Source of the DNA: Bacteroidota bacterium | Lineage (GTDB): Bacteria; Bacteroidota; Bacteroidia; Flavobacteriales; Weeksellaceae | Length of the DNA: 35,251 bases | NCBI GenBank assembly: GCA_023419095.1 | Contig: JAEZYN010000106.1 | Span: 1 to 35,251 of the forward strand | Direction: 5' to 3' | Shown here: in pieces, positions 22,631 through 31,615 of the stretch | Layout of the letters: each line of letters starts with the position of its first letter | Position numbering within the stretch: position 1 is the stretch's first letter | The notes under the pieces: model-generated | What the model saw: only the letters and a program-made list of their open reading frames with translations | Database searches by the model: none | Told to the model about the DNA's origin: nothing | Position numbers and translations under genes: made by a program

Positions 22631-24070
22631 CTACAGTTTTTTCGTGAATTTCAGCAATTGAATCTGCTGATTCTTTCCTGCTATTTTTAAATAGTAGTTT
22701 CCGGCTGGCAATGTGCTTACATTGATCGATCCGTTTTTTGCGTTTCCGCCCACATTTTTTAGAAGCCTTCCGGATGTATCTAGAATTTCAATATTTCCGT
22801 CTCCGTTGTAGTTCTTAATGTTGAGAATATCACGAACTGGATTCGGATAGAGCATCAGTTCACTCATTTTATTTTCATCAGTGCCCAATTCGGTCCGTAC
22901 ACCAAATGCAGTATTGTAGGTGTTTCCACCAAAATTTGCCTCTACATTGTAGATTCCTGTTTCCCAGGCGGATGTAATATTAAAAGTCCAGTACGCCCAT
23001 GCGGTAGCATAAAATACGCCCCAGTCCTGCGTCCACGTGTAGTTGCTGACAATATTACCGGTTGGACCCGTAATTTTTATCGCAGTTACATCTCCGGGTT
23101 TGATGTCACGGTAATATAGCTTCAGGACCATCGGGTCTCCCGTGTCAAAATTGGTCTTTTCATAAGTATTTTCTACCACGGGACACGTCGTGTCATTCGC
23201 ACTGGTGGAATGGGTTGAGATCCTGTTGATGCGCGGAACATAATACGCTTCCTGCTGCTGCCACCAAGATTGGGTGTTCATTGAATTGCAGTTACCCTGA
23301 TACGGATCTATCACATTGCTTTCCGCATCGCGTATCTCAAAATGTAGATGTGGAATCGTACTGCTGCCTGAGCTGCCGGCTAAGCCCAGAAATTCACCGG
23401 CGGTCACCATATCACCTACTTCCTTGGCAGTCGCTGAATTTTTTTTAAAATGCATATAGATGCCAAAAGTGCCGTCTGCATGTTCTACTACGATACCGTT
23501 CCAGTTCGGGTTTCCATTGTTGGTGCAGTTCAGATCTGCGAAACTGTTTCGCTTTTCCACGATGATTCCCGGTGCTGCAGCTACAATTTCCATCACGTTT
23601 TCCTGCATACGTTTCCAGGGATACGGCCAGAGGATGTAGTCGGTACCGGCGTGGTTTCCGTTCGCCCAGTCGTAGGTTCGGGTGCCGCAGTTGTAGTCGC
23701 GCAGGTTATTGTTTGGCGTCAGGTTGTGGTCAACCTGATAGTTCAGGGTGTGAAAGCCATAATCATTAAAACCGGCTTTCGCGCGGAAAGGATTCTGGAA
23801 GAGCGTCAGTTTCTGCGACTTCGAGAAGATTTGCGGATCTTTTTCCAGTAGCCGTTTTCGGTTCTGCTGAATCTGGTAGTTCAGCTGCATGCGTTGTGCG
23901 TCATTCAGGCATTCGTTTTTAGTAAATTTTACACCCGTAAAGTGACTTTCATGTGGTGTGACAGTGTTTTCAGTACTGAATTGATTGATGATTTCAAAAT
24001 TTTCTTCAGCAATCTGCGCAAAAACTGTTGCAGGCAACAGTAGGGTAAGGAGTAGTTTTTGTGCTTTCAT
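22631..24070 (-). CDS. Secreted M23 family metallopeptidase with T9SS sorting domain
   Basis: A 479-residue exported protein: signal peptide (1-19, ending VFAQ), an N-terminal prodomain-like stretch, an M23 (LytM/lysostaphin) domain with zinc ligands in NGNHAGTDY (His140, Asp144) and HLHFEIR (241-247) plus His207 in YMHF, a beta-sandwich region, then a type A T9SS tail (LMLYPNPVRDILNIKN ... KFTKKL). M23 enzymes cut peptidoglycan cross-bridges or glycine-rich peptides. Export by T9SS suggests action on other cells or extracellular substrates. Confidence 0.9.
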   Translation of the reverse strand: MKAQKLLLTLLLPATVFAQIAEENFEIINQFSTENTVTPHESHFTGVKFTKNECLNDAQRMQLNYQIQQNRKRLLEKDPQIFSKSQKLTLFQNPFRAKAGFNDYGFHTLNYQVDHNLTPNNNLRDYNCGTRTYDWANGNHAGTDYILWPYPWKRMQENVMEIVAAAPGIIVEKRNSFADLNCTNNGNPNWNGIVVEHADGTFGIYMHFKKNSATAKEVGDMVTAGEFLGLAGSSGSSTIPHLHFEIRDAESNVIDPYQGNCNSMNTQSWWQQQEAYYVPRINRISTHSTSANDTTCPVVENTYEKTNFDTGDPMVLKLYYRDIKPGDVTAIKITGPTGNIVSNYTWTQDWGVFYATAWAYWTFNITSAWETGIYNVEANFGGNTYNTAFGVRTELGTDENKMSELMLYPNPVRDILNIKNYNGDGNIEILDTSGRLLKNVGGNAKNGSINVSTLPAGNYYLKIAGKNQQIQLLKFTKKL

Positions 24071-24206
24071 GATTTGTGCTTTTTGGATAAAATTACCAAA
24101 TAAGCCCCGGCAAATTAAGCACTAACACTTTTTATAGTGATTTTCGGCCTATTTTGGGTGTTTTAGCCGATGCATTCTCCCAGTTTTCTGTGGCGGTCAG
24201 TTTCCT

Positions 24207-24214
24207 TATCTTTG
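24207..24214 (+). promoter_or_regulatory. -7 box of the CCA-adding enzyme gene
   Basis: TATCTTTG, 40 bases before the ATG at 24255; the -33 region has TTTTCTG in place of a clean TTG. Confidence 0.5.
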
Positions 24215-24254
24215 CAAAACTAAAGCAGCATGTCTTAAAAGGCTGTCCCGTATT

Positions 24255-25679
24255 ATGATCATTAATCTTACCCAGTCTAAAAATTTCAGGCTCTTCAAAC
24301 TAGCGTCCGAGGTAGCGTCCGACAATGGCCAAAGTATCTATATTGTTGGAGGATTTGTGCGGGATTTGCTGCTGAAACGCGGCCAGCTGACGGATATAGA
24401 TTTTGTGACGGAGGGCAGCGGAATTGCTTTAGCCAAAGCACTTGCAAACAAAATCAATCCCAATCTTAAAGTTTCGGTTTTCAAGAATTACGGCACGGCA
24501 ATGTTTAAATACAACGGCCTTGAGATAGAATTTGTTGGGGCGCGGAAAGAAAGCTATGCCGAGAACTCCCGCAAACCTTCTGTAGAAACCGGAACGCTGG
24601 AAGATGACCAAAAACGCCGCGATTTTACCATCAATGCGCTGGCCATCTCATTAAATAAAGAAAATTTCGGTGAACTCATAGATCCGTTCAACGGCATTGA
24701 AGACCTTAAAAAGAAAATCCTGCGGACACCGCTCGAACCTGTTCAGACCTATTCAGACGATCCGCTCAGGATGATGCGCGCAGTGCGTTTTGCATCTACT
24801 TTAAATTTCAAAATAGAAAAATCATCACTTGAAGCGATCAAAACTGAAAGTCAGCGCCTGAAGATCGTGTCGATGGAAAGAATTATGGTGGAATTCAATA
24901 AGATCATGATGTCTGCAAAACCTTCGCTCGGTCTCAGGATTTTGGAAGAAACATCGCTGCTGCCACTGATCATTCCCGAACTTACAGCTTTGCGAGGCAT
25001 TGAGGAAGTGGAAGGTCAGACGCACAAAGACAATTTTTGGCACACGCTGGAAGTGGTAGACAACATTGCGAAAAACACGGACAATCTTTGGCTGCGTTGG
25101 GCTGCGCTGCTTCACGATATCGGCAAGGCGCCTACTAAAAAATTTGTGGAAGGTACCGGCTGGACATTTCACGGTCACGAATTTCTCGGTTCAAAAATGG
25201 TGAAAACTGTTTTTCACCGGCTCAAACTTCCGCTGGGCGCGGACATGAAGTACGTGCAGAAACTTGTAAAACTTTCGTCGCGACCCATCGCGCTGATCGA
25301 TGACGGAACTTCTGACGCGGCTTTGCGCAGACTGCTTTTCGACGCGGGTGATGACCTAGAGGATCTTTTCATCCTTAACAAAGCCGACATTACCACAAAA
25401 AATTCTTCCAAACAGGAAAAATTCAAGAAAAACTTTGAGTATGTGGCGCAAAAAATACGTGAAGTGGAGGAAAAGGACCACATCCGAAATTTTCAGCCTC
25501 CCATTTCGGGCGAAGAAATCATGGAGCTTTTTAATATTAAACCGGGCCGTGAAATCGGAATTTTAAAGGAAAAAGTTAAAGAGGCTATTTTGGACGGGAT
25601 GATAGCAAACAATAAAGAAGAGGCAAAAAATTTTGTTATCAAAACAGCGCTTTCATTAGGCTTAACACGTGTATCTTAA
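24255..25679 (+). CDS. cca: CCA tRNA nucleotidyltransferase
   Basis: A 474-residue class II nucleotidyltransferase. The polymerase-beta head domain shows GGFVRD (32-37) and the metal-binding DID (47-49), with the RRDFTINAL and DPLRMMRAVRFAS blocks of the CCA/poly(A) polymerase superfamily. A C-terminal HD domain with HDIGKAP (His287, Asp288) is fused to it, as in HD-type CCA enzymes that also trim or repair the tRNA end. It adds CCA to tRNAs whose genes lack it, such as the tRNA-Met here. It ends at a strong bidirectional terminator. Confidence 0.95.
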   Translation: MIINLTQSKNFRLFKLASEVASDNGQSIYIVGGFVRDLLLKRGQLTDIDFVTEGSGIALAKALANKINPNLKVSVFKNYGTAMFKYNGLEIEFVGARKESYAENSRKPSVETGTLEDDQKRRDFTINALAISLNKENFGELIDPFNGIEDLKKKILRTPLEPVQTYSDDPLRMMRAVRFASTLNFKIEKSSLEAIKTESQRLKIVSMERIMVEFNKIMMSAKPSLGLRILEETSLLPLIIPELTALRGIEEVEGQTHKDNFWHTLEVVDNIAKNTDNLWLRWAALLHDIGKAPTKKFVEGTGWTFHGHEFLGSKMVKTVFHRLKLPLGADMKYVQKLVKLSSRPIALIDDGTSDAALRRLLFDAGDDLEDLFILNKADITTKNSSKQEKFKKNFEYVAQKIREVEEKDHIRNFQPPISGEEIMELFNIKPGREIGILKEKVKEAILDGMIANNKEEAKNFVIKTALSLGLTRVS

Positions 25680-25687
25680 CAAAAAAT

Positions 25688-25726
25688 ATAGCGCTACAAA
25701 GTAGCGCTATTTGTTTGTCTTTTTTG
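25688..25726. terminator. Bidirectional terminator between cca and the beta-propeller gene
   Basis: ATAGCGCTAC (25688-25697), loop AAA, GTAGCGCTAT (25701-25710), a perfect 10-bp stem with an A-rich left flank and T-rich right flank (ending in TTTTTT at 25721-25726), between converging genes. Confidence 0.9.
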
Positions 25727-25734
25727 TAAAATTT

Positions 25735-26781
25735 TTAATTCTTATAAAAACCGTTTGTACCTACACCTGTTGTTATGGTTTTCAAAAGATTTCCGGACAG
25801 AGAATAGATTCGGGTTGTGCTATCTTTTGAGAAAAAGGGATCGGAAACGTACACGTTACCATCGATAACATTAAAACCATACACATTGGAAGTTGTAGCA
25901 TCAAACAGAGGTACTGCCGCAGAATTATTATAGCTATACACCTTTTTTCCAGCAGTAATAAAATATATTTTACCGTTATCCACAGCTAGTTTCGCGGCTT
26001 TTGCGACGCCTGTAAGTTGTGTTTTTTCTAGTGTGCCGGTTTTTGCAGCGATTTTGTAAATATAACTGTTGTCTGCATCCGAACTTAGCACGTAGATATC
26101 ATTGCCTTCCGCTACCATGTCTTTTATTGAACCGTCGTCCGTTAAAGTAATAGTTTTATCCACTGCATTGGTTGCCGCGTTTACTCGGGTTACTGTATGG
26201 CCTGTAGGAATCTCATTATAGTTTGTGTCATAGGTTACTCCGTCGGTCTGCACGTATACAAAACCATCTGTTGCAACTACCTTTTCGGCATATCTGTCGA
26301 ATTCGATGCTTTTCACGAAAGTGTCCGAACCGTCATAAATATTCAGTTTATTCACATCCCAAAAATTGTTATTGGTCACGTAGGTATTATTCCCACTGAA
26401 TGCAATATATCTGGGTTGTTCTAAATTAGTCGAGATAGTTTTAACCTTTTTAAAAGTATATCGGTTAACGATTTCAATTTTATTTGGAACATTTAAAACC
26501 AAATAAGCCAGATCGCCTTTAAAACCTATGGACTGGAATACGTTTCCTAACGTTGCATTATCATTCTGCGTGCTGAAAATATTGCGCTCTGTCTGTGCAA
26601 AATCATATGTAAGGAAATCGACAGAGGATGTTGGCGTGCTGAATCCGCCTTCATTAGCGATCAGAATTCCGTCTTGGTATGCACCTTTGGATGGTTCTGG
26701 TATCGGCTCATCATTCCGGCACGAAATGGTGAAAAGTAATGTAAGCGCCATGGCGGCAGAGAAAAGTCTTGACATTTTCAT
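25735..26781 (-). CDS. Surface beta-propeller lipoprotein (BtuG-like/YncE-like)
   Basis: A 348-residue predicted lipoprotein with lipobox and Cys21 (LLFTISCRND). The rest consists of repeated four-strand blades with patterns such as KIEIVNRYTFKKVKTI, KLNIYDGSD and GNDIYVLSSDAD, typical of YncE/DUF5074-like seven-bladed propellers. It starts 14 bases after the TonB-dependent receptor gene that sits behind a cobalamin riboswitch. BtuG of Bacteroides, a propeller lipoprotein that captures B12 on the surface for BtuB, has this architecture and gene position, so a B12-binding role is the best inference. Sequence similarity to BtuG itself was not tested. Confidence 0.8.
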   Translation of the reverse strand: MKMSRLFSAAMALTLLFTISCRNDEPIPEPSKGAYQDGILIANEGGFSTPTSSVDFLTYDFAQTERNIFSTQNDNATLGNVFQSIGFKGDLAYLVLNVPNKIEIVNRYTFKKVKTISTNLEQPRYIAFSGNNTYVTNNNFWDVNKLNIYDGSDTFVKSIEFDRYAEKVVATDGFVYVQTDGVTYDTNYNEIPTGHTVTRVNAATNAVDKTITLTDDGSIKDMVAEGNDIYVLSSDADNSYIYKIAAKTGTLEKTQLTGVAKAAKLAVDNGKIYFITAGKKVYSYNNSAAVPLFDATTSNVYGFNVIDGNVYVSDPFFSKDSTTRIYSLSGNLLKTITTGVGTNGFYKN

Positions 26782-26795
26782 TTTTGAATTGTTTT

Positions 26796-28619
26796 TTAAA
26801 AGTTAATTAATAAGTTGGCGCTGTAATTCCTTTGTGGTAAAGGAAAATAAGCGCTTGTTTCATAAATCTGATTAAAAATGTTATTCACTTTAAAACCGAT
26901 CTTATGATTATTGAGGAGGCGAATATACACGCCGGAATTCATCACGAAGTAGAACGGAATTGCAGAATCAATGTTTTCATCATCTGTAGTGTAAGTAACT
27001 CCGTTGAACATTCCCTGAATAAAAAGTTCAAAAAAATCATAGCGGTAGTTTGCGTCAGCAAATATTTTGTGCTGCGGAACGTAAGCTAAATACTGATCCG
27101 TTTTCAAATCTTTTGAATGGGTGTAGATATAGCCTACAGAAAGTTTCGCAGTTTGGTTTGAAAATTTCTGGCTTAAATTCAGTTGGGATTCTATTCCGTA
27201 AGATTCCACATCGCTCGTATTGGTAGGAGACCAAATCCCTGTACTACCAGGCAGCCAACGGATCATATTTTTGATGCGGATATAGTAAGGCGTTACGTTT
27301 AAACTAAAATTTTTATACTTGAAATTATTTCCAATTTCTGCCTGATGCGAAACTTCCGATTTCAGATCCAAATTTCCGCCGGGCTGCCAGTACAGATCAT
27401 TGAAAGAAGGATATCTGAAGTTTCGTGAAGTATTAAAAACTACCGAATACCAGTCTGAAATAGCAGCTTTACCGGAAAATGAAAAAAGAAATGGAGTCTT
27501 GATGTCTTGTACAAAGTCTTTTTTGGCACCAGCCTCAAACTGAAATACAGTATCAGGCTTCCAGTGTAAAAGTGCGGCTACGGAACCTACACTTCTTTTA
27601 ACCTCGCCGATGCCGGACTGGTAGCCAGTGGCTTGATTAAGCTGATACTCGGCGATGGAATTTAATCTAAACTGATCATTAAAGATATATTTAAAATCAT
27701 TTTTCGCGAGGTGAATTTTCGTAGCACCACCACTGGTTTTTGGCTGCCTGATATTCCCAAAATACTGAAATTCGTCCTCGAGATAGGCAAGTTTCAAATT
27801 ATTCCTAACCTTTGAAGAGTGCAGATTCCAGTCTGCTAAAGTTCTGAAACTGTTGGTTTTGTATTTTGTCTTTGTCGCAAACTCAGAAAATACCGGGTAA
27901 TGTTGCCAGCCGTCAAAGATTTGGGTTTGCCATGAAATTGTATTTTGAGGATTGAACTTGTAGGCAGCGCCAAGATTAATGGTGCGGTTGTCGTACTCGC
28001 CATTCAGATTGCTGTAGATTTTCTCCGGCACTGCGTAGTTATTATCGCTTTGCACAAAGTTTCCAACTGCTTTTATGCTAAATTTGTCATCGCTGTAGGA
28101 ACTTTTCAACAAAGAATTTAAAGTATTGAACGAACCGTATTCTAAAAATATCGTATTACTTAATCCTCTGTTAAAAAGCAATTCGTTGTTCATGTGAATG
28201 GTACCGCCCACAGCGCCGCTACCGTAGATAACACTTCCACCGCCCGATTTCACTTCCAGATTGTCGTAGCCCAGCAGATTCAGGTTATTAATGTCACCTT
28301 GTCCCAGCATTAAAGAATTTATATTAATGCCGTTCCAGATAAATGCTGTCTGCTGTGCGGTTGTGCCACGAAAAGAAGGTGAGGAAACCATGCCCCGCCC
28401 ATTTTCTTTAATATAAACAGGAGATTGAAACCGTAGAATCTCCGAAAGATTAGTGGCATTTTTGAGGATGTCATCTTCCTTCAGAATGCTTGTCTTATGA
28501 AAATGGCGGCTGGTCGTCAGTTGATTATCAAAAATGTAAACGGTATCGATCTGTTTTTCTTGCGAAAAACAAGTTAAATACAATAATGCGAAAATGCAAA
28601 AATAGAAACGTTTAGCCAT
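26796..28619 (-). CDS. btuB: TonB-dependent outer-membrane receptor, BtuB-like (cobalamin)
   Basis: A 607-residue receptor: signal peptide (1-19, MAKRFYFCIFALLYLTCFSQ), plug domain (about 45-145) with the blocks SPSFRGTTAQQTAFIWNGI and VKSGGGSVIYGSGAVGGTIH, then a 22-strand barrel ending in an aromatic residue (NLLINF). BtuB homologues have this short length, about 600 residues, and no SusC-type extra domains. The cobalamin riboswitch directly upstream fixes the likely substrate as vitamin B12 or related corrinoids. The longer upstream frame runs through the riboswitch, so the ATG at 28619 is chosen. Confidence 0.9.
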   Translation of the reverse strand: MAKRFYFCIFALLYLTCFSQEKQIDTVYIFDNQLTTSRHFHKTSILKEDDILKNATNLSEILRFQSPVYIKENGRGMVSSPSFRGTTAQQTAFIWNGININSLMLGQGDINNLNLLGYDNLEVKSGGGSVIYGSGAVGGTIHMNNELLFNRGLSNTIFLEYGSFNTLNSLLKSSYSDDKFSIKAVGNFVQSDNNYAVPEKIYSNLNGEYDNRTINLGAAYKFNPQNTISWQTQIFDGWQHYPVFSEFATKTKYKTNSFRTLADWNLHSSKVRNNLKLAYLEDEFQYFGNIRQPKTSGGATKIHLAKNDFKYIFNDQFRLNSIAEYQLNQATGYQSGIGEVKRSVGSVAALLHWKPDTVFQFEAGAKKDFVQDIKTPFLFSFSGKAAISDWYSVVFNTSRNFRYPSFNDLYWQPGGNLDLKSEVSHQAEIGNNFKYKNFSLNVTPYYIRIKNMIRWLPGSTGIWSPTNTSDVESYGIESQLNLSQKFSNQTAKLSVGYIYTHSKDLKTDQYLAYVPQHKIFADANYRYDFFELFIQGMFNGVTYTTDDENIDSAIPFYFVMNSGVYIRLLNNHKIGFKVNNIFNQIYETSAYFPLPQRNYSANLLINF

Positions 28620-28626
28620 ACATACT

Positions 28627-28643
28627 GCTTTTCCTCCGAAAGC
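28627..28643 (-). promoter_or_regulatory. Hairpin exposing a GGAGG ribosome-binding site before btuB
   Basis: On the minus strand GCTTT pairs with AAAGC around the loop CGGAGGA. The GGAGG (28637-28633) lies 13 bases before the ATG. Shine-Dalgarno sequences are rare in this phylum, so this is probably the riboswitch expression platform. Confidence 0.5.
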
Positions 28644-28657
28644 CTTTATTAATAATA

Positions 28658-28792
28658 CTTTTGGCAAGGTCTCCTGACTTTCACATTGTTTCACCTTCCC
28701 GTTTCCAGTGGTTTTTTTTGAAACAATTCTTTGTTGTGATTTACAGTTGCGGGGACAGTCCACGGTTTGCACGCGGTTCCCTTTTCCAAAAG
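28658..28792 (-). ncRNA. Cobalamin riboswitch upstream of btuB
   Basis: Read on the minus strand, the outer stem P1 is CTTTTGG (28792-28786) with CCAAAAG (28664-28658). Inside are the aptamer landmarks in order: AAGGGAACCGCGTGCAAACC, GACTGTCCCCGCAACTGTAA, CCACTGG, GGGAAGG and the B12 box AGTCAGGAGACCTTGCC. The stem CCGCG/CGTGG closes the loop TGCAAAC. There is no downstream U-run, so control is probably by translation initiation and not by transcription termination. Cobalamin binding would repress receptor synthesis. Confidence 0.95.
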
Positions 28793-28797
28793 TTTGG

Positions 28798-28824
28798 CGA
28801 AGATAATACAATTAAAGCAGCAAA
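28798..28824 (-). promoter_or_regulatory. Candidate promoter of the btuB riboswitch transcript
   Basis: TTTG (28824-28821), 15 bases, TATCTTCG (28805-28798) is a near match. It would place transcription start close to 28792, exactly at P1. Spacing is short, so this is tentative. Confidence 0.35.
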
Positions 28825-28838
28825 ACCAGCGAGGATAG

Positions 28839-30905
28839 CTAAGATTTGAGCGAAAGCTTTTTAAGATAGCGGTAAGTTTCAATTTGTGAACGGTATTCTG
28901 CGCTGCCGTTTTTCACGTACTCATTGCGGAGTTTTTTGTCTAAAATTCGCGCTTTCACGTTGTCATTCAGCTGGATATCGAGGATATCTTTTATTTCTTT
29001 CTTTAAATTTTTCTGGATTATCGGTACAGCGGCTTCTATGCGGTAATCGAGGTTTCGTGTCATCCAGTCGGCAGACGAAATGTAGATGTCTTCACTGCCC
29101 TTGCCATAAAAATACATCACGCGGGCATGTTCCAGATACTCATCCACGATGCTGATGGCCTGAATTTTTTTCTTAAAAATTTTCTGGTTTACCGCACAGT
29201 AGATTCCACGTACGATGAGTTTTACCGTAACACCGGCCTGCGCCGCTTCATAAATTTTGGTGATGAGTTGCCGGTCGCTCAGCGAATTGGTTTTGATGAT
29301 CATTTCCGCTTTTTTGCCGGTTTTGGCTTCCGCAATTTCACGGTCGATAAGTTCAGAAATATGTTCACGCATAAATTCTGGAGAAAGAAGCAGGCTTTTG
29401 CAAGATTTCAGGACGGGCAGGAAATCCTGTTTGGGTTTTCGGAGAACGGTGAAAACCTTGTTTATATCGGCCATTATTCCGCGGTCTGCGGTCATCAGCA
29501 GGTGATCGCCGTATATTTTGGCGGTTTTTTCATTAAAGTTTCCTGTGCTCACAAAGCCGTACTGCAACGTTTTGTTGTGGACGCGTTTTTTTATGACGCA
29601 GAGTTTCGCATGCACTTTCTTGTTCGGAATGCCGAGCAGAACCTTTACGCCTTCCTGTTCGAAGATATCTTTCCATTCCAGATTGCTTTCTTCATCGAAA
29701 CGCGCGCGCAGCTCAAGCATGACCGTTACTTCTTTGCCATTGCGTACGGCATTGATGAGCGCATTTGCAATTTTAGAATGGCTCGCAAGACGGTAAGCGG
29801 TAATCTGAATTGAGCGCACATCAGGATCCATCGCGGCTTCACGAAGCAAATCGATCACAGGCGTATAAGCGTGGTACGGAAAAGTAAGCAGAACGTCGTT
29901 TTTCAGTATGACGTCCGTTACGCGGTGATCTGCAAAGGCAGCATGATCGAAAGAACTGCGTTCTTCGGGCGCGGTGTAGGTTTTGAAAACCTTAGGAAAA
30001 TCCATGAAATGCCGGAAGTTGTGGATCTTTCCACCCGGAATTATGCTGTCTTTTTTCGAAAGATTCAACTTGCGGATCAGAAACTCCAGCAGCGCTTTGT
30101 CCATTTCACGGTCGAAAACAAATCGCGTTGGCTTGCCTTTCCTTCGGGATTTGATGCCTTTTTCAATTTTCTCAGCGAGTGTAGTTTTGATGTCATTATC
30201 CAGATCAAATTCAGCATCTTTCGTCACTTTAAAACAATGCGCCTGAAACTCATCGTACCCAAAGTATGAAAATATGTGCGGAAGATTGAATGCAATCACA
30301 TCTTCGAGTAACATCACGTTTTTCTCGTCATTTTCAGAGGGTAGCAAAACAAAACGTCCCACCGCGCGCGAGGGAATCTCAATAATCGCGTAGTTGCTGG
30401 CGTACTGAAAATCGCCGCGGCGCATCGCAACGCCCATGTAAAGGGACTTGTCTCGCAGATAGGGCATCGGTGAATTCTCATGAAGCAAAATGGGAATCAC
30501 GTTGCTTTCCACGACCTCATCAAAATATCTCCGCACGAAAACTTTTTGGTCTTCTGTGAGATTTTTGGTGGTTCTGATGAACACATTTTGAGAGGCCATC
30601 TCCACCTGAATTTTCTTCCAGGTCTTGTCAAAAGCCTGCTGTTGGCGCAAAACAATCTCGTTGATGTTTTGCAGAATCTTTGAAGGTGGCTGGTAAAAAG
30701 ATTCGGTGATGAATTTGGTTTTAAAATCCATCGCACGCTTCAGGCCCGCAACGCGGACACGAAAAAATTCGTCAAGATTATTGGAAAAAATACCCAAAAA
30801 CCGGATCCGCAAGTGCAACGGAACCTTCGGATCCATCGCTTCCTGCAGCACTCTTTCATTAAACGCGAGCCACGTAATATCGCGCGGATTAAATTCTGCC
30901 GGCAT
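28839..30905 (-). CDS. ppk1: Polyphosphate kinase 1
   Basis: A 688-residue enzyme that makes inorganic polyphosphate from ATP and reverses the reaction. The N-terminus FNPRDITWLAFNERVLQEA, the LDEFFRVRVAGLKR block, the autophosphorylated histidine in KKVHAKLC (His432) and the second catalytic histidine in EHARVMYF (His593) are all in place. An upstream TTG at 30935 is rejected because it is part of the -7 box (30940-30933). Length is typical. The gene stands alone between the B12 locus and the divergent Crp/Fnr gene; no ppx is adjacent. Confidence 0.97.
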   Translation of the reverse strand: MPAEFNPRDITWLAFNERVLQEAMDPKVPLHLRIRFLGIFSNNLDEFFRVRVAGLKRAMDFKTKFITESFYQPPSKILQNINEIVLRQQQAFDKTWKKIQVEMASQNVFIRTTKNLTEDQKVFVRRYFDEVVESNVIPILLHENSPMPYLRDKSLYMGVAMRRGDFQYASNYAIIEIPSRAVGRFVLLPSENDEKNVMLLEDVIAFNLPHIFSYFGYDEFQAHCFKVTKDAEFDLDNDIKTTLAEKIEKGIKSRRKGKPTRFVFDREMDKALLEFLIRKLNLSKKDSIIPGGKIHNFRHFMDFPKVFKTYTAPEERSSFDHAAFADHRVTDVILKNDVLLTFPYHAYTPVIDLLREAAMDPDVRSIQITAYRLASHSKIANALINAVRNGKEVTVMLELRARFDEESNLEWKDIFEQEGVKVLLGIPNKKVHAKLCVIKKRVHNKTLQYGFVSTGNFNEKTAKIYGDHLLMTADRGIMADINKVFTVLRKPKQDFLPVLKSCKSLLLSPEFMREHISELIDREIAEAKTGKKAEMIIKTNSLSDRQLITKIYEAAQAGVTVKLIVRGIYCAVNQKIFKKKIQAISIVDEYLEHARVMYFYGKGSEDIYISSADWMTRNLDYRIEAAVPIIQKNLKKEIKDILDIQLNDNVKARILDKKLRNEYVKNGSAEYRSQIETYRYLKKLSLKS

Positions 30906-30932
30906 TTGTTGAAGCGGTTTTTTAGTTAGATT

Positions 30933-30940
30933 CAAAATTA
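30933..30940 (-). promoter_or_regulatory. -7 box of ppk1
   Basis: TAATTTTG on the minus strand fits TAnnTTTG, 27 bases before the chosen ATG, and argues against the longer open frame. Confidence 0.5.
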
Positions 30941-31018
30941 GGATAAATATGTCGCATTTGTGTAAAAAGCGGGCGTTTGTGACGAAAATTTTAAGTAAAT
31001 TTACGACAAATCCGATCT

Positions 31019-31615
31019 ATGTTTACGCGAGAAATGCTTGTACGGGGCAGAATTCCGGTCTTACAGCTGAAGCGGAAAGATGTGCTTTTCCGGGAAGACC
31101 AGTGCGCCTCTTTTCTGTATTATCTGATGAAAGGCGAAGTGAAGATCTATAACACCGATTCTGAAGGCAAGGAATTTCTGATCAATAAAGTTTTAGATCA
31201 TCAGTTCCTGGGCGAACCGCCCTTCCTTCTGGCCGAAAGATATCCCGCAACTGCTGTAATAACGAGTGAAACTGCAGAAGTTTTTTACTTCAGCGACGAA
31301 ATATTTAAAAATTTCATGGTAGAACATCCTCAGCTGATGTTTGGTTTCACTAAAGAGATAGCGAAAAAAGCCTACGAAAAAACCCTGCGTTTAAAAAGCA
31401 TCGTGCACCAGTGTCCGCATGAACGGATCCTGAGTTTTCTGAAAAGCTACAAACGTACCCTTGGCATTGAGGATGATGAGAAAACCATGATCAACGTGAC
31501 GCGCAAAGAAATGGCGAATTCTACTGGGTTGGCCGTAGAGACGGTGATACGCACCGTAAAAAAAATGGAAAGAGAAGATAAAATAGAACTGATAAACCAC
31601 AAAATATATTTCTGA
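31019..31615 (+). CDS. Crp/Fnr family transcriptional regulator
   Basis: A 198-residue regulator: N-terminal cyclic-nucleotide-type beta-barrel (about 12-115), dimer helix, then a winged helix-turn-helix with TRKEMANSTGLAVETVIRTV (about 160-179). It lacks the N-terminal cysteine set of oxygen-sensing FNR, having no cysteine before the one in DQCASF. DNR-like or FixK-like regulation of denitrification is possible because nos genes lie 2 kb away. Its stop (TGATG at 31613-31617) overlaps the next start, which indicates tight coupling. Two direct repeats, GCATTTGTG and GCGTTTGTG (30954 and 30973), lie in the divergent promoter region. The effector is unknown. Confidence 0.88.
   Translation: MFTREMLVRGRIPVLQLKRKDVLFREDQCASFLYYLMKGEVKIYNTDSEGKEFLINKVLDHQFLGEPPFLLAERYPATAVITSETAEVFYFSDEIFKNFMVEHPQLMFGFTKEIAKKAYEKTLRLKSIVHQCPHERILSFLKSYKRTLGIEDDEKTMINVTRKEMANSTGLAVETVIRTVKKMEREDKIELINHKIYF

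Noticed and set aside
28627..28643. Kissing loop between the GGAGG hairpin and the aptamer loop TGCAAAC
   Set aside because: The two loop sequences are not complementary, so the usual L5-L13 contact cannot be claimed.
28620..28811. N-terminal extension of the TonB-dependent receptor
   Set aside because: It is the cobalamin riboswitch read as protein. The signal peptide begins at 28619.
29127..29813. 228-codon open frame on the plus strand
   Set aside because: It lies wholly antisense to ppk1, a well-conserved enzyme. Its protein has no recognisable domain, so it is a shadow frame.
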